From the NCBI GenBank assembly GCA_030340625.1, contig JAOPHQ010000572.1:146001-210000 (forward strand): DNA of 64,000 nucleotides. Reading direction: 5' to 3'. The DNA comes from Merluccius polli. Taxonomy: Eukaryota > Chordata > Actinopteri > Gadiformes > Merlucciidae. Numbering within the stretch: position 1 is the first letter of the stretch; each line of letters begins with the position of its first letter. Positions 26,451 to 48,457 of the stretch are shown piece after piece. The notes below the pieces were generated by a model that ran no database searches, was not told the origin of the DNA, and saw only the letters and a program-made list of their open reading frames with translations. The position numbers and the translations under genes were made by a program.

Positions 26451-27605
26451 TGTGTATGTGCTACAATTAAGATGGGGATCTTTCCTTCCTCATTCCCCCT
26501 TTATTGCTGATACAGATCAGCAGAGACAGCGCAACTGCAGCGTGCAGCTGGTAAGAGGAAGGAAGGACACGGAGTCACGGTGTTTGATGGTACTGAACAA
26601 ACTGAAGGGTGCTGACCCGTCAGTTTGATTTTAACCCAAAATGACCATCCCTCAGCTCAAGTTATGTATCAAGTACATAACTTGATTGAAACATGAATAT
26701 TTTGTTTGTGTTATCTTAGACGTTAATTTATTATGATTCCCTCCCTATAGTAATTGCATATAAAGCTGTTGTTACCGCTGCTACCGGCTCCTTAATTAAA
26801 CCCACCATACTGTTACTGTACATATTTTTACATATTGTATTCATTTAGAAAAAAATAAGATTGAGATTCAAAAAAGTAGCGGGTGATCCCACAGCAGCCT
26901 TGACTCAGGTCTGCAGATACTCGCGAAAAAAATACTTAAAGCGAATAAGGGGTGGGGGGGAGTGAGAAAAGAGAGAAGAGAGAAAAACAGAAAAGTGTGA
27001 AAGTTTGCGACGTTGGGTGTGTGTGTGCGCGTGCGCGCGCGTGTGTGTGTGCAGACGAGCAACAAGAAACGGAAAGCAAGATGGTGAGTTCCACCCACAT
27101 GTGTCCAAGTCCAATGTGAGGGGGAGGTGAATCAGGGCTCAGTGTGCCATCCACTGGCAGCAGTCTGCTCAGGCTGGAGGACTAACTGGTTTGGACTACT
27201 CCAATGCTCAGGTAGGGATCCCGTTTACTGTGTATTTGCATTTAGGAATGACGTCAACGTTTAGTTTTGTGTATTTGATCCGGCTGTGTAGCCTCTTTAC
27301 GAGGTGGATGATTTGTCTTCAGTCTAATTAACTGATTTGTTTTTCCAGACTACACAAGAGTTAAGTTTGATAAAATATGCTCATAACGTTTGATCAGCCA
27401 ACACGTAGCATTGTCCACATGTTAATCTCTGCTCCAGTTTTCAGTGCGAGACAAGCACAGACTAGTGTTCATGAATTATTGTGACAGCCTCCCATGCTTG
27501 AGGCGGTGATTCAGTAATGATCACATATAACAAGAATGGAGAGAGACTAATGGAAAAGTGTGATAGTAATACATAAGATACATAGTCATTTTTGGGAGTG
27601 GTGGT

Positions 27606-27643
<38 letters not shown>

Positions 27644-28181
27644 GGGGGGGGGGTGTTGCAATGTAGTTTGTCATGATTTTTTTAACAGATTGGTTGCATT
27701 TTGCAAAGTGGGGAAATACTTAATGAGTGTGACGACCGAAGAAAGGGGAAGTAGGAAGAACAGCGAGAGAGATGGAGAGAGTGTGTGTGCGTGTGCGTGT
27801 GTGCGCGCGTCTCTGTGTGTGTGTGCGTGTGTGTGTGTGTGGGTGTGTGCGTGTGTGTGTGGGTGGGTGGGTGGGTGTGTGTGTTTGTAACGGTCGAGTA
27901 AAAAAGATTAGACCCATAAACACACTTTGAAGTGAGCTTGGAGGCTTCAGGGCCATGCTGGTTCCCGTAGAGTAGCCATTAGTATTATGGGTTCTGGTGC
28001 TGTGGGGAGACGGATGACGACATCTAAATAAACCTGGAGGAGTAATGGCAGGTGTTGTCCACAGGGTGTCGTTGTAGCCCCGGTTAACCCAGTTCACCGT
28101 GAAGATAAACTGTGCAAGTTTAGTACGTCGTTAAACTCAAAGGGGAATTCAAAGTTGCCCATCATTTTCAATTGTAAAAAT

Positions 28182-28213
<32 letters not shown>

Positions 28214-29240
28214 GCCTATATACCTTTTTTTTTTTTTTTTTTTTTTTAATAATTGTTTTAAAGCGAGTCTAAATGGGTATGACAGCTGGACGCAGTTCAT
28301 CCTAATCCCGAGGCTACAGCAGCAGCAGCAGCAGCAGGTAACCGCCTAGCAATGGAGACCACCAGCACGGAGCTAACCGCAGGGCTGTCTTCACTCACAC
28401 TGTGTTCAGATACGACACAAAACAAACAAACAAACAAAAAAAGAAAAAAAAATCCCAAAACGTTAATTCAACAACAACAACAACAACAACAACAACAAAA
28501 AGTCCACATTCAGCAGTTGGCCGGATTTGATGTGCTAATCTTAGGGGAGCTCTTTCAGGAGAGCACTGAGTTGATAATCCTCGTCTTTCCGGGCAAGACA
28601 AAAAACCCCCAAGCTAGATATTTGCTGAGTTTTAAATTATTAGATCCGCTGCTAAGCGGTCATGTGTTTACAGAGGGGCCCCTGGCCCCTGGCTGCAGGC
28701 CCGGGAAGAGAGCCAAGACGCTGCACACAATGGCTGTTGTTCTCTCTCTCTCTCTGTCTCTCTCTGTGTTGTTGCGTCTCCCATTTTAACCCCCAATGGA
28801 GAGAGACAAGAGGCGAGGGGCAGGTGTAGTCAGTGTCAATTTGACTCAAACACACCCAACTATACAGTGGTGGACATGCTATAGGTCATAGGTTAAGGTT
28901 TCCATTTATGTTTTTGTACTTCTTACAAAAAACCCAACAAAAAAACATCATCATCATCATGCCCATGCCCCCTAATGTTGAATACAAAAACAAAACCAAC
29001 ACCTTTTTCTTTGCAGGATGTGCAGACTTGCAAAGTCTTGAAGCGAAGTCACTACTAACACGGTCTCCCCCCCGAGGTGTGTTCTTCAACACACTACAAC
29101 GTGTGTGCTCATGGTTGACCGCTATTTTAAGGGCGGGCGAAATGCTGCCGGTGCTATTTTTGCACTTGTGCAGTATGAGCGCCGCAGCAGACAACACATG
29201 CCACCCGGCTCATTAGTGGACCTCCCGTCAACAGGGCAGA

Positions 29241-29442
<202 letters not shown>

Positions 29443-29747
29443 CCTCTCAGGAGCTGTGTTACAGTAAGAGGAAAATATCTTTCTGTCGTAGGAGGAGAAC
29501 AACACTGTCCACAGTAGGGCCGGTAGAAGTGTGTGTAAGTAGGTTGTGCGATTGAGCCTGCGACGATAACAGATTTAGGCCTTGGGTTTTGTTGTGGTGA
29601 GAAACGATCCATGACGCATACACATGCCCCACCATACCGACCCATGCACCGCCGCAGTGTGATTCTTACGTGGCATGATGTGACGATGATAATGGTGTCA
29701 TTTTATTTTGTTTTGTCGTTCCAGAATTCAACACTGTCGGAGCAACG

Positions 29748-37975
<8,228 letters not shown>

Positions 37976-38850
37976 AGGACAGATTGGAACGGAGTCGGGG
38001 CCCAGGGGCCTTTTAAGAAGGGCAGATCCACTAAACATGGCAAATAAATGGATAACAAGGAATTAAAGAGCGATATGCGTGAGCAAGTGTTTAACTTATT
38101 GGAGAGAATGTGTTTTGTGATGTATGGACAGCAGCTGTTGTGTTTAGGAGACGTTGTTCACTGTCCAACAATTACTTTTATGGTTTTGTGTGCCAGGACA
38201 GCTTTAGTTTGTGTTTATACAGCACACCCTTGTGGTTACTGCACAGAACGAGACAGATTATTCAAGCCAGGCATTCAAACCACAGGTTATATTGAACACA
38301 TTTATTTTGTTTTGTTTTGTTTTTTTAAAACTGTTTTACATGATGAAATACTTGACATGCACTTATTTTTTCTGCTGTTTCGATAGGGTGATAATAATGG
38401 TGTTTTGTATAAAGCCTTGTGTTGAACTTTGAAAGCCAAACTACTAAAGTACTCTTAATCAGTCATTTTCACCCAAAACCAGTCATCCACTCTAAACACA
38501 GCACTTACATACACATACACACAATTCAACATGGTGTCCAACAAGATGGGGTCACATATGCAATAGAAAAACTGTGAAATTGAAATGTGTTTGTATTGCT
38601 CATAAGATTTTATTTTCAAATAGTGAACCAATGGTACGTAAAAATAAATAAAAATATTCCTAGATCTGTCTTTTTATTTATTGTTTTTTTTAGAATTGAA
38701 GAGAATTGCTTTTAGAAAGAAACACTATTGAATAGCCGAAATACATTTGGTGAGGGTCCTGTTTTTATGTTTTTTAATTAAAAATTAAAACGTTAAAAAT
38801 GTACAAATAAAATACTGGATTATTGAAGAAGGATGGTTTCTGTCAAAACG
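37976..38850. other. arhgap4 3' flank
   Basis: An AT-rich 3' UTR and flank without coding features. At 38526-38550 it carries a motif (TTCAACATGGTGTC-CAACAAG) that recurs almost unchanged in the tandem repeat of ssr4 intron 3. Confidence 0.6.
38043..38048 (+). terminator. Poly(A) signal of arhgap4
   Basis: AATAAA lies 68 nt after the stop. Further AATAAA-type signals at about 38640-38660 allow a longer 3' UTR. Confidence 0.5.
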
Positions 38851-38857
38851 CGGATCG

Positions 38858-38925
38858 AGTGACGTGTCAAAGAGAAAACCTACCCACAATGCTTTGCGCG
38901 ACTACGGTACACGTCATCACAGTGC
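38858..38925 (+). promoter_or_regulatory. ssr4 promoter with UPR-like and ZNF143-like elements
   Basis: TGACGTG at 38860-38866 and its inverse in ACACGTCATC at 38909-38918 match the core bound by XBP1/ATF6-type factors. Between them CCCACAATGCTTTGCG (38883-38898) resembles the ZNF143/STAF site. They lie 110-170 nt before the ssr4 start. TRAP genes are known to be induced by the unfolded protein response, which fits. Confidence 0.5.
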
Positions 38926-39026
38926 ACCCGTCTGAAGGCTGAGGTGGACTTAGAGCAGAGAAACAGCAGACGTGGACCTCAAGTTGGAGAGACAGAAGAG
39001 ACACAGACACATCCCAGCCACAAATC

Positions 39027-40857
39027 ATGATCGGAATAGCTGCTTTCTTCGCACTTTTAGTGTGTGCCTGCTCGGGTAAGTGAATGAAGGAGGTCATTAT
39101 TTGTCGATTCAATGTCTCCGCTCACTACCGCTAAGCTCATAGCCAAGTATCTCCATGTAGCTGGACTACAACACACACACACACACACACATGTGGGTAC
39201 TTAGCCAAGTGTCTCCATGTAGCTGCACTACAATACATCCCGACATCATCTGCATTGTTTGTTTCTTGCGTTTAGCTGAAAGCTGCACGGATCCGGTGAT
39301 CACCCCCTCGGCCTACACCACTAACGACGCGGTCATCTCCTCCGAGTCCGTCTTCATTGTGGAGCTGAGTCTAGCTTGTGCAAACGGAGCGCAGGTAAAT
39401 GTCATCAACCTCTCGTATCTGGTTTGTTGTGAACGCATAATAACCCTTTTGTTAATAGAAGAGAGCCCTCATCTATTATGCGTTTCTCACATGCGTTGTC
39501 TTTTGGTCCCCAGAGTGTGGCGCTGTATGCTGACGTCAATGGAAGACAGTTCCCTGTGACAAGAGGCCAGGATGTTGGCAAATATCAGGTAGGGTTCATC
39601 ACCCATGATGTTCAACGTGGTGTCTTAACAAGATGGGTAGGATTCATAACCCATAATGTTCAACATGGTGTCTAACAAGATGGGTAGGATTCATAACCCA
39701 TGATGTTGGTTAAGGCAATCACCCAGCATCTTATGTTTAATTGACTAAATATGTGGTTGTGGTCTCAGGTGTCTTGGAGCCTTCCTCACAAACAAGCCAG
39801 TTCAGGAACTTATCAAGTCAAGTTCTTTGATGAGGAGTCCTACAGTTCCCTGCGCAAGGTAAGTCTCCGGATAACGCACACATCATGGCGTAGGGTACGG
39901 CTGATGAGCTACAGATTCAACCTTGCCCAAAACAACTGGTGTTCAATGTCTTCACCGCTTGCTTTTCAGGCTCAGAGAAACAATGAAGACGTGGATGCCA
40001 TTCAGCCCCTCTTCTCTGTCAATGTAGATCACAGGGTGAGTTCTCTCTAGGCGCTGTAGGTGGACACGCAAACTGCGCCAGGCATATGTAGTGGCCCGAG
40101 TTTTGACATTTGGCAATGTGGAGGAATGTGTTTTCATCTGGATGAAACTCCACAGTTGGCTGGAGACCCATTTCAGGCATCGACATTAAATATTGAGCAT
40201 AGTTTGTTGAACAATAGGACTGTGGGAAGTTGTCTAATGGCTGAATTAAATAATGGCTGTAGGAATTGGCTACCGATCAAGTCAGTCTCCATTGCATGGT
40301 GTCTTCAAGGCACCAACAAGCATTGGGAAAGAGCCATCTTAATATCCACCTATGTGCAGTGATGGCTGCACGTGGAGAATGTATTAAAATTAAAATGGTA
40401 TTATAAACATGCGTGGAACAAAAATATACATATTATTTTCCTAAGACCAACTGGTCTGTATGCAATTCTATTGTTCACACAAACCTGATGTCTCGAATAA
40501 CCTAGAGCTGGAATGCAAATCCCAGTTCACAAGGTATACGGATTATCCAATGTTGTCCATAGATGGAAGAAATTGGGCGCAATAAAAGGAAACATTTTCC
40601 CATTGACCTTGAAGGTGGTCCGGAATCCAAGAAATGCTTGGAAATGTATGTTTGGATAGCTGTGTTAATTTGAGGGCTACATTTCTGGTGTTCTGTTTTC
40701 AATTTTCTAACTCCTGTTATTTTATTTTATTTTTTTCACTGTTTAACCACAGGGCGCCTGGAATGGCCCATGGGTGTCTACTGAGGTGCTGGCAGCGGTC
40801 ATCGGTATACTGGTCTACTACCTCGCTTTCAGTGCAAAGAGTACCATCCAGGCATAG
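39027..40857 (+). CDS. ssr4: Translocon-associated protein subunit delta (6 exons)
   Basis: Subunit of the TRAP complex beside the Sec61 channel in the ER membrane; helps secretory and membrane proteins translocate. Coding exons: 39027-39075, 39276-39394, 39514-39588, 39769-39858, 39970-40035, 40753-40857. The product is 167 residues (human SSR4 173). A signal peptide (MIGIAAFFALLVCACSA) is probably cut after Ala17. The lumenal beta-sandwich includes two cysteines (Cys20, Cys51) that likely pair. A single C-terminal membrane segment (about 145-160) is followed by a very short cytosolic end. The upstream flank has UPR-like sites. The gene follows arhgap4 head to tail. Confidence 0.97.
39135..39236 (+). 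repeat. Direct repeat flanking an (AC) run (ssr4 intron 1)
   Basis: AGCCAAGTATCTCCATGTAG and AGCCAAGTGTCTCCATGTAG, each followed by CTGNACTACAA, stand about 62 bp apart on either side of an AC microsatellite. This is a small local duplication. Confidence 0.8.
39589..39705 (+). repeat. About 50-bp tandem repeat (ssr4 intron 3)
   Basis: Two and a half copies of a unit GTAGG(G/A)TTCAT(C/A)ACCCAT, then TGTTCAACNTGGTGTC and TAACAAGATGG. The first unit starts at the donor of exon 3. Confidence 0.9.
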
Positions 40858-41357
40858 AGGGATCAGACAAAGCAATGTTTATACCATTGGATTTTTTTAA
40901 CAAATAATGTTGAATTCTGGTCGGACACTTCAACCAGTCAATGGTCCAGAATATTGTCATAAATCTCCTTTTTTTTTTTCTTTTTTTTTTTTGAGATGTG
41001 GAGCAAGAGCAGTGGTCATTTTGTATTTTCTTTTTTTTGTGATTTTTGACAAACTTTTCTAAAATTTGGACCAGTATAGTTATACCAGATGAGGAACTCA
41101 ACATGTACATGTTTTTTATCCTCTCTCAAAATGTCACCCCTACGCAAAGGTCTGAAATGATATGCAAACCAGACTAATTCCATTGAGTGAGCAGCATGTG
41201 GGACGGGTTCTGTACAGATATTTCCACACCAATAAGTCTAGATGGCTGACATTAGACATGAATCCATGATCAAAGTTGTGACTGCACTGGCTGGCCTAAC
41301 AAGGTCAAACATTGTTTGTGTGTCTGTTGTTTTTCTGTTGTGCCTAACGGTCCACTA

Positions 41358-41363
41358 AATAAA
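41358..41363 (+). terminator. Poly(A) signal of ssr4
   Basis: AATAAA about 500 nt after the stop of ssr4 predicts a 3' UTR of roughly 520 nt. Confidence 0.6.
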
Positions 41364-44300
41364 TGGTCTGTTTTTCTCCAAGTGTGATGTGTTGATGTTG
41401 CATGTTGTAGTTCAGCAACAGACAGAAATGTATATCTTGCCCTCAAAACTGCTTGAACATGGAGCTGTCACTCAACCTGTTGCAATCCGCTGTACGATCT
41501 GCAGCAGGAATGTCTTGAGTTACATTACTGGACCATGTGGGATGGTGAGAGACTCCAAAGTAAACCTTAAGTATTTTATCCTTTGAATATTTTTTTTTAA
41601 AGGGGAAGTTGGCAACCCATCTATAATATACATTTTAGCTAGACTATTTTTGTCTGGTGTAATTAAATGTAAATACACTTTTTAAAAAAAAAATTTTTTT
41701 ACTACCACCCATTTGGTAAGTCTTGCTGTAAACAAACTCTGAAGTACGGCTTTGACGTAAACATGAGCACATGTTTGACCTATAAGGACCCCCCCCCCAG
41801 TGACTGGAGGGACGGGGGTATTTTAGTCTTTAGCCACTGTTTATATACATCAGCAAAACCAAAAAAATTGGTTTCCTGCTTCCTTTTACTGCTGTTTTGT
41901 AATGGTTTGTTTAGACATTGATGATCCAATATGCTGTAAGATATTTGTTGAATTTCCCCTTCAGCCTCATTAAAGGTCTTAAAGGCTAGAGGTTAAATTA
42001 ATCCTGGAAGAGAAAGCTGAAGTTAATATAATAAATTATAGTAAGTTAACAGCTCTACCTCCAGGGATATATTTAAGTCTGGAATAATATCCTAATGGTA
42101 GTTTGTTTAGTCAATGTTGAAGCAACCAAAGTCAACGGCTTAACATTTAGAACCCACTGATTAACTGTACACTGACTGTACAGACAAAAGTTCATAGCGG
42201 ATTCAGATGTTGAATTCATGAATTGTCTGCAGTACTGTACGTTGAACACTTAGTGGCAGCTGTGAGCTTCATTCCAAGCTTCCAACTGTCTCATTCCCAA
42301 CAAATAGTGTCCCTGTCTGGCAGAGATCTGCTATGACTATATCATTATCCCCCCTACATTGTATCATACACTACCATTGTAGTGCTTTGCACATTTAGCC
42401 CCACTTTGGCCCTGCTTCACACAATTTTATTTCTATGTTATGTCTGTCATATATGTTTTTGCATCAAACTACTCAACAAGTTCTTATCTCATCTGTTCTT
42501 GGCTGCAGCATGTAAACTTAGCATTTCTATTTTTATATTCAGGCAGTGGGAACGAGCGTGTGCACACAGGGTACAGCTGAACTTTCTTTGCAGTGCAACA
42601 GTCAGTTCTCTGCGCTTCCTTTTGAGACTAATTTAAATTGTGTTCGAATTAGTGGAAATACGAGATGCAGACACATAACGTAAAGAATACCCTCAGTACA
42701 TATGGACTTGTCCATGCAACGTATGGCTAAGAGCATATGCTGGATAAGGTCTACATTATGTAAACATATCTAAGCTTTAGTTTTGTGTTGCCTTAGTGAA
42801 GGAACAATAGCACCGTGACCATGTTTCTGGTTCTAAGATGACAGATGTTCCAGGAATCCTCTTTCACACTGTGAACAGACGGCGAGAATGGAAATGGTCA
42901 ACGTAAACAAAAAAAAAAAGAAAAGAAAGTGGTTTAAAGCTAACACAGGAAACTTCCTTTGCTATGCGATAGGTCTCAAGTGAGACTGTGTTCTAATGTT
43001 ATGTTACAGAGCCTATATACATGTGTGCCCACTGGCTTGCAGGGCTCTCCACTTACAATAGAAGGTGCAGGATATACTAGAACAGGAAAAACAAGAATAA
43101 CAACAACTTATTTGATGAAGGAATTTGGGAAACTCAGATTGACACAGCTTGATGGATGAATGATATTTGGCCCAGATGACAACATGAAACAGCATCTTAA
43201 AAAAAACAAACATGGCCTATAGTAGGCTGTAGTTATTTTAATACAGTAGGCTATAATATGAAATCTAGGATTACATGGTGCATGTAAGAATTTGAAGGTG
43301 TGTGTGTGTGAGTGTGTATGTGTGTGTGTGTGTTTGTGTATGTGTGTGTGTGTGTTGTGAGGCAGAGCAAAGCTGGCCTGACAGAGGTGTGTAAGACCTG
43401 GACTTTGGGGGCAGACACCTAGGCTTAGCGGTACTCAGCGGTGTGGAAACTGGCGTCAAGCATTTTCTCACATGGCATCATGCTTTCTGGGGCTACAGTA
43501 GCCGTGGTTTACACACTTACTTTTCACACATTAGCCTGACGGAGCAGAACACCGTCAACAGACCTCCCAGACTAGAGAACAGTAAAACCCCAATGAAAGC
43601 TGTTTTTGTTGGAATCACTTCATGGTTTTACGCGGGGCAACGGCGAGACACGTTAATACCTTTTGTTCAACCGGAAAAAATGTCACTGTGCTTAGCATCA
43701 CAGTCTAGGCCTTTATTCTTGTCGGCCGTTATCCCTCACTTCCTGTCTTCCTTTTAGGTATGGTTTAAGCCGCTTTGACTAGGCCAGGGGGCGATTGTCT
43801 TACAAAAACGAGCCATATATGGTGACAGATCTTTTTTCCCCCACTTTTCTTTGAAAACAACTTTTCCCACCGTTAAGGACTGAAATTCTCCAATGATTTC
43901 ACACCAAAAGGTCAGCAGCACATAGCATTGTTCTCGCATTCCTTCACTTATTTCACTGGACAAGAGGTATGAAATACTGTATCTGGGCAATCATGATGAA
44001 ACACCCATTTGCTCTCATAATTTTTTTACGTGTCTAGCACACGCCCATAAAACAATATACATCCTGATGCTGCCGACACACCCCATCAGGTCATGTCAAA
44101 CTGGAAAAAATAGTTTTGGGAAATGTCACGTACATCCCACAGCCTAAGAACCCCATTGAATGATGTGAGTGCAAGTGCTATAACTGATATTTATTTGTTC
44201 CCTAGGGATAAGGGGCTAACCTTTCATTTACCCCTACCCCATAATTATTAGTGAAACGTTTTTTTTATTGCCAATAAAAAACGACCATATGGCTATATGT

Positions 44301-44670
44301 GGCGTGAGATCACCCTGCATCAACAGCTGCCACCTAACTTTACAGATGTACATTTACATCCTGGTGTGTGAATGCTTTTAACGTGAGAAAATGTATTTGT
44401 GCAAAACATACACTCCCAAAAAAGGGTGTTCTGAAAGCAGCAACTGGCCACAATACCAAACAAGATAAGGAGGGGTGAAATACAAAAAAATGTTTTTCTT
44501 CCGGCCTTTTTATGTTTGCCTTCTCTTATTATGAAACATTTAAACAGAGCTGTAATTCCTCTGGTGTTATTGGGGATGGAGAAGTTGATCCGGGCCAGGA
44601 CAGGCCTCCTGGTGTCTTGGAATGAGCTCAGTAACAGGCCCAGCAGTGGTCGGGTATGGGGTTGAGCAAC

Positions 44671-44685
44671 ACACACACACACACA

Positions 44686-44725
<40 letters not shown>

Positions 44726-44730
44726 CACGC

Positions 44731-44764
<34 letters not shown>
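44671..44764 (+). repeat. (CA)/(CGCA) compound microsatellite
   Basis: A CA run, then about ten CGCA tetramers, then CA again. Alternating purine-pyrimidine throughout, so a classic Z-DNA-prone tract. Confidence 0.95.
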
Positions 44765-44768
<4 letters not shown>

Positions 44769-47084
44769 GCTCCTCAGATCCGGATCTAATTTCCACTGAC
44801 TTGGGAAGATTGCTGGGAAGGATCCCTCCCATCCCTTTATGCCATTGGTTTATGCACATCATGTGGATGACCTTAATGGATTTTAATAACCAGAGCTCAC
44901 CTGTAGTTCCCTGTCCTTGTGTGTAGAGTGGAGATCAGTGTGTCATTCATCTGTCTGACGCTTTGCCCTGTCACACAGATGGTAGCCTGGCAGGCAAGAG
45001 CCCCTCCCCTCCTAATGAAGCGGTGACCTTGAGTTTACACGTCAGGCTTGCATTGCTCCGCATGCCGTAAACATCCACTTTTTGCACGCATGTAAACATT
45101 CACCCACACACACACTCAATCTCTGTATATACACACAGAGAGCTGGAGTCTAATAATAGAAGGTCAGTGACTGCATAAATTGAGCTCCAAAGATTGAACA
45201 CTTTGACACCAATAGTGATAAAAAAATCTGTCAGCTTGGTAATAACTAATGTCAGGTCATCCTCTGTGATGAAAATAGCTGGGAATTGTATTTATAGCTC
45301 CTATATGGCATATAAAAGCACTGTGGATATTTGCGGCAGAGATATTTTCCGGGAAACTAAGTGCATTAATAATGTAGTGGCTGGAATGCTCTCTAAAAGG
45401 TTGTATAGGCAGCCTAATGCAAAGCAAAGTGTTTTTCTTTCCTGGCCCATCACTCTTTGAGTGATGCCCCCCCCCTCCTTTCTTTTTTCAGACAGGCAAA
45501 AATCATCCTCTGACCTCCCAACTTCCTGCCAGGAAGAGGAACATACACCAACACCCCGACGGGTTTGGAAGCAGTTTGTCCATTTCCTGATCCAACAAAG
45601 AGAGACACGGAGCGCTGTTGATGCTGCGGCGACCTCTTCACCTGGCAGCGAATCAAAGAGGAGCTCCCTGTCTGGGGAGTTAAAGCACAGCCTCCCGCTG
45701 AAAGCTCTTACACCCTGACCGCTCGGAGGAAAAGGTGAGGCGCCTGTTCTCGGCCGACCCCTCCAGGAACCCCTGAGACCCCAAGAAAGCATCCCGGTAT
45801 TGTCCTGCTGTGTCACTCAGCCCCCCCCACCCCCTTGTTTTTCTTTTCTGCTTTTTCACCCCCCCATAGCTCTTCAGTGAACAGATTGTACTAATTTGTT
45901 ACAGAAACATACATACCAGAGTTTTAACCATCTAACATGAAGCCGATACTAGTATGACCATTTAAAGTTTTATCTCGTTTTATACACACAGGAAGTTATA
46001 ACATCTATTTAAGATAGGCCTACGCTTTGATAACGACCGTATGAAAGAAAAGTAATAGCTTTGACATTATCATCGATTTCATAGGTCCGTCATGCAGTGG
46101 AAGGGGCCCAAAGCAATACTTTTCTTGTGAGACAAAAAAAAACATTTGATATAAAAACTTTACATGAACAACATGGATACAAGTCAACCGAAGTGTTGAG
46201 ATACACAGTATGCATGGTTTTATATCAACACGGAAATAAATAGAATGAGAAATGGCTCAAGTGGTGACATACGATGTCTGAAGATCCCTGCTGTTGCAGT
46301 AGCTAATATCTAAGAATAACATGTTTACATGACATCATCTTCAAAACACATCTAGCAAGGGTAGGCCCCCTTCTACCAGCAATAAAGGCACTTGGGTTTC
46401 TCTGTCAGACAATGTGGCTACCAATCGCTGCATTGAATACATCTATAATATTCATTCATCGTACATCCTGTATTTATTTTTTATCAAGATGAGTTTTAGT
46501 AAGAACTTAAGTACCTGGTACTGTATTCTAAAATGTGTTAAGTTAAGACCTGAAAGTATCACACAGTACAGCATAGGCTATCTTTGGTATTCTTATCGAA
46601 AAATACATATCGTCTACTGTAACATGGTATGGGTCGGGTACATTCAACATTTATTTCTCTAAATAACTAGCAACTAATCCACACATACGGCAATGCGAGT
46701 GAGCCGGCAACCGAACGACGCGAAAAACGAAAGAAAAAAAAAACGGAGGTACATTTTGGTGACATGAAGTTGTCTCTGTGCTGACAGCAGATGTGGAGCG
46801 AGGCCTGGGGGTCGCGTCCTTCATGCTCCTCGCTGGCGTGTGTTACCTGAGGCCGCCACTCCGCCAACCCGCCTCTTATGGCTCCACAAGCACCCCACAT
46901 TTATATGGCTTGTTTTAATAAAAATGTAAAAAAAAAAAAAAAATGTTAGCAAAAAAACATGAATTAAGAGTTACTCCGCAATGTTTTCTTTGATGTAGAG
47001 AAAGCCGTGCACAGTCGGCACAGTCACTCGCATCGCTAGACGTTAGCACAATGTTTATATATAGGCTATAGGCCTACAAACATA

Positions 47085-47160
47085 TATATGTAAATATATA
47101 TATGTAAATATATATATGTAAATATATATATGTAAATATATATATGTAAATATATATGTC
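47085..47160 (+). repeat. AT-rich tandem repeat, about 15-bp unit
   Basis: Five to six copies of TATATATGTAAATA, directly next to the left end of the MITE at 47166. Confidence 0.9.
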
Positions 47161-47165
47161 AATAT

Positions 47166-47411
47166 GAAGAGCTCTTTTCCAAAACGCAACACCACAACAC
47201 CAAATTTAAAAAATGAGTTTATTATGCCATTTTGCTGTGCACTGAACCTATTCACTGCTCCATCAACATTTCATGCCAAATCACTATATTTCCTTGTTTA
47301 AAATGTACTGCAAGATGCCGTTTCTATCCAAAACATGTGTGGGTCTAGGTAAAAAAATGTATTTTCCTGAAAACTGTCAAAATGGATTTATTGCGTTTTG
47401 GAAAAGAGCTC

Positions 47412-47414
<3 letters not shown>
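47166..47414. mobile_element. MITE with 24-bp perfect inverted ends
   Basis: 47166-47189 (starting GAAGAGCTCTTTTCC) is the exact reverse complement of 47391-47414. The element is 249 bp, non-coding and set in a TA-rich repeat, so a TA target duplication is likely but cannot be separated from the flanking repeat. A Tc1/mariner-type origin is an inference. Confidence 0.8.
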
Positions 47415-47446
<32 letters not shown>

Positions 47447-47780
47447 TAAATGTGCCTCGCATTCCAGTCTCTCAATAAATACATTCGGCCACGTTCATTC
47501 ACTGTAAATGGAATGCTGCTGAACGACCTTCTCCCTCCTCCTCCCTCCTCGCCACTGCTGACTGCATAATGCGCACGTTCTGCTTTAGTGGACTGTTCAT
47601 TACGGCGGGGAGGCGCCATGCAGCAGGAACGGCCATATGCTGCGTTGGTACAGAAGCTCGTCATGTGATCACGTCATTGTGTCCTTGTGTTTTCTTTTGT
47701 GGAGAACCTGGACTCTTACTGGACTGTAATGTTCTTGTAGCCCCCGTGCCCCTCACATCTTTTTTTCAATAGACAGTGTG

Positions 47781-47814
<34 letters not shown>

Positions 47815-48457
47815 CGTCTGTTACTTTATATTCTAGTTCATTGCCGAATGTATCATCTTAGTAATCCCCCCCTCCCCTACGCAGACACACACACACACAC
47901 ACACTCTGTCTCTGTCCCCCAACTCCCTCACTAGTTATTATTGTTCTTAATCCATGAAATTTGTCATTTACCTCAGGCATCCATTTCTAATATATTGTCT
48001 TTGATTCACCAATGTTTGTGCACATTATTAGTTTTCCACTGTGGCATATCTCACCGATGTAACAGTCATGTCATCCTCTGTCTAGCCTCTATTTATCACC
48101 AGTGTCTCTCACTCTCTCTCTCTCTTCCTCTCTGGATCCCCGGTGTCTCTGCCTAATTCTCTCCGTCTCTCTGTCTCTCTCTCTCTCTCTGTCCACATTC
48201 TCTGTTCGCAGGGTTTGTGCTGTTTCGCGGTCCGCACACCCGCAGCTTTGTCAGCTTGTCCGCAAATTCCACGATCCCAGCCCCGCATTCCTGCAGTTCT
48301 GTCGGAGCAGGTCGGGCGGATTTAAAGTTTCCACGCATGAATCATGGGATGGGTTCTCCCACTGGAGTCACTGAAGAGAAATGCATTCTTTTTTCCTCCC
48401 CCCCCCCCCCCCACACCCCAACCCCATGATGACAGCGGTGGTGTGTGTGTCATTGAG

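Larger units (their letters stand above)
40858..48457. other. Intergenic region between ssr4 and avpr2-like
   Basis: Apart from the ssr4 3' UTR no exon was found in 7.6 kb. Contents: a diverged left end of the TTAA-type element at about 41598-41620; GT-rich stretch 43300-43354; CA/CGCA tract 44671-44764; AT-rich tandem repeat 47085-47160; a MITE at 47166-47414; GT run 47776-47812; CT-rich stretch 48100-48196. The two genes converge here (tail to tail). Confidence 0.6.

Noticed and set aside
45301..45816. 171-codon minus-strand open frame
   Set aside because: No recognisable domain, composition not protein-like, no exon partners.
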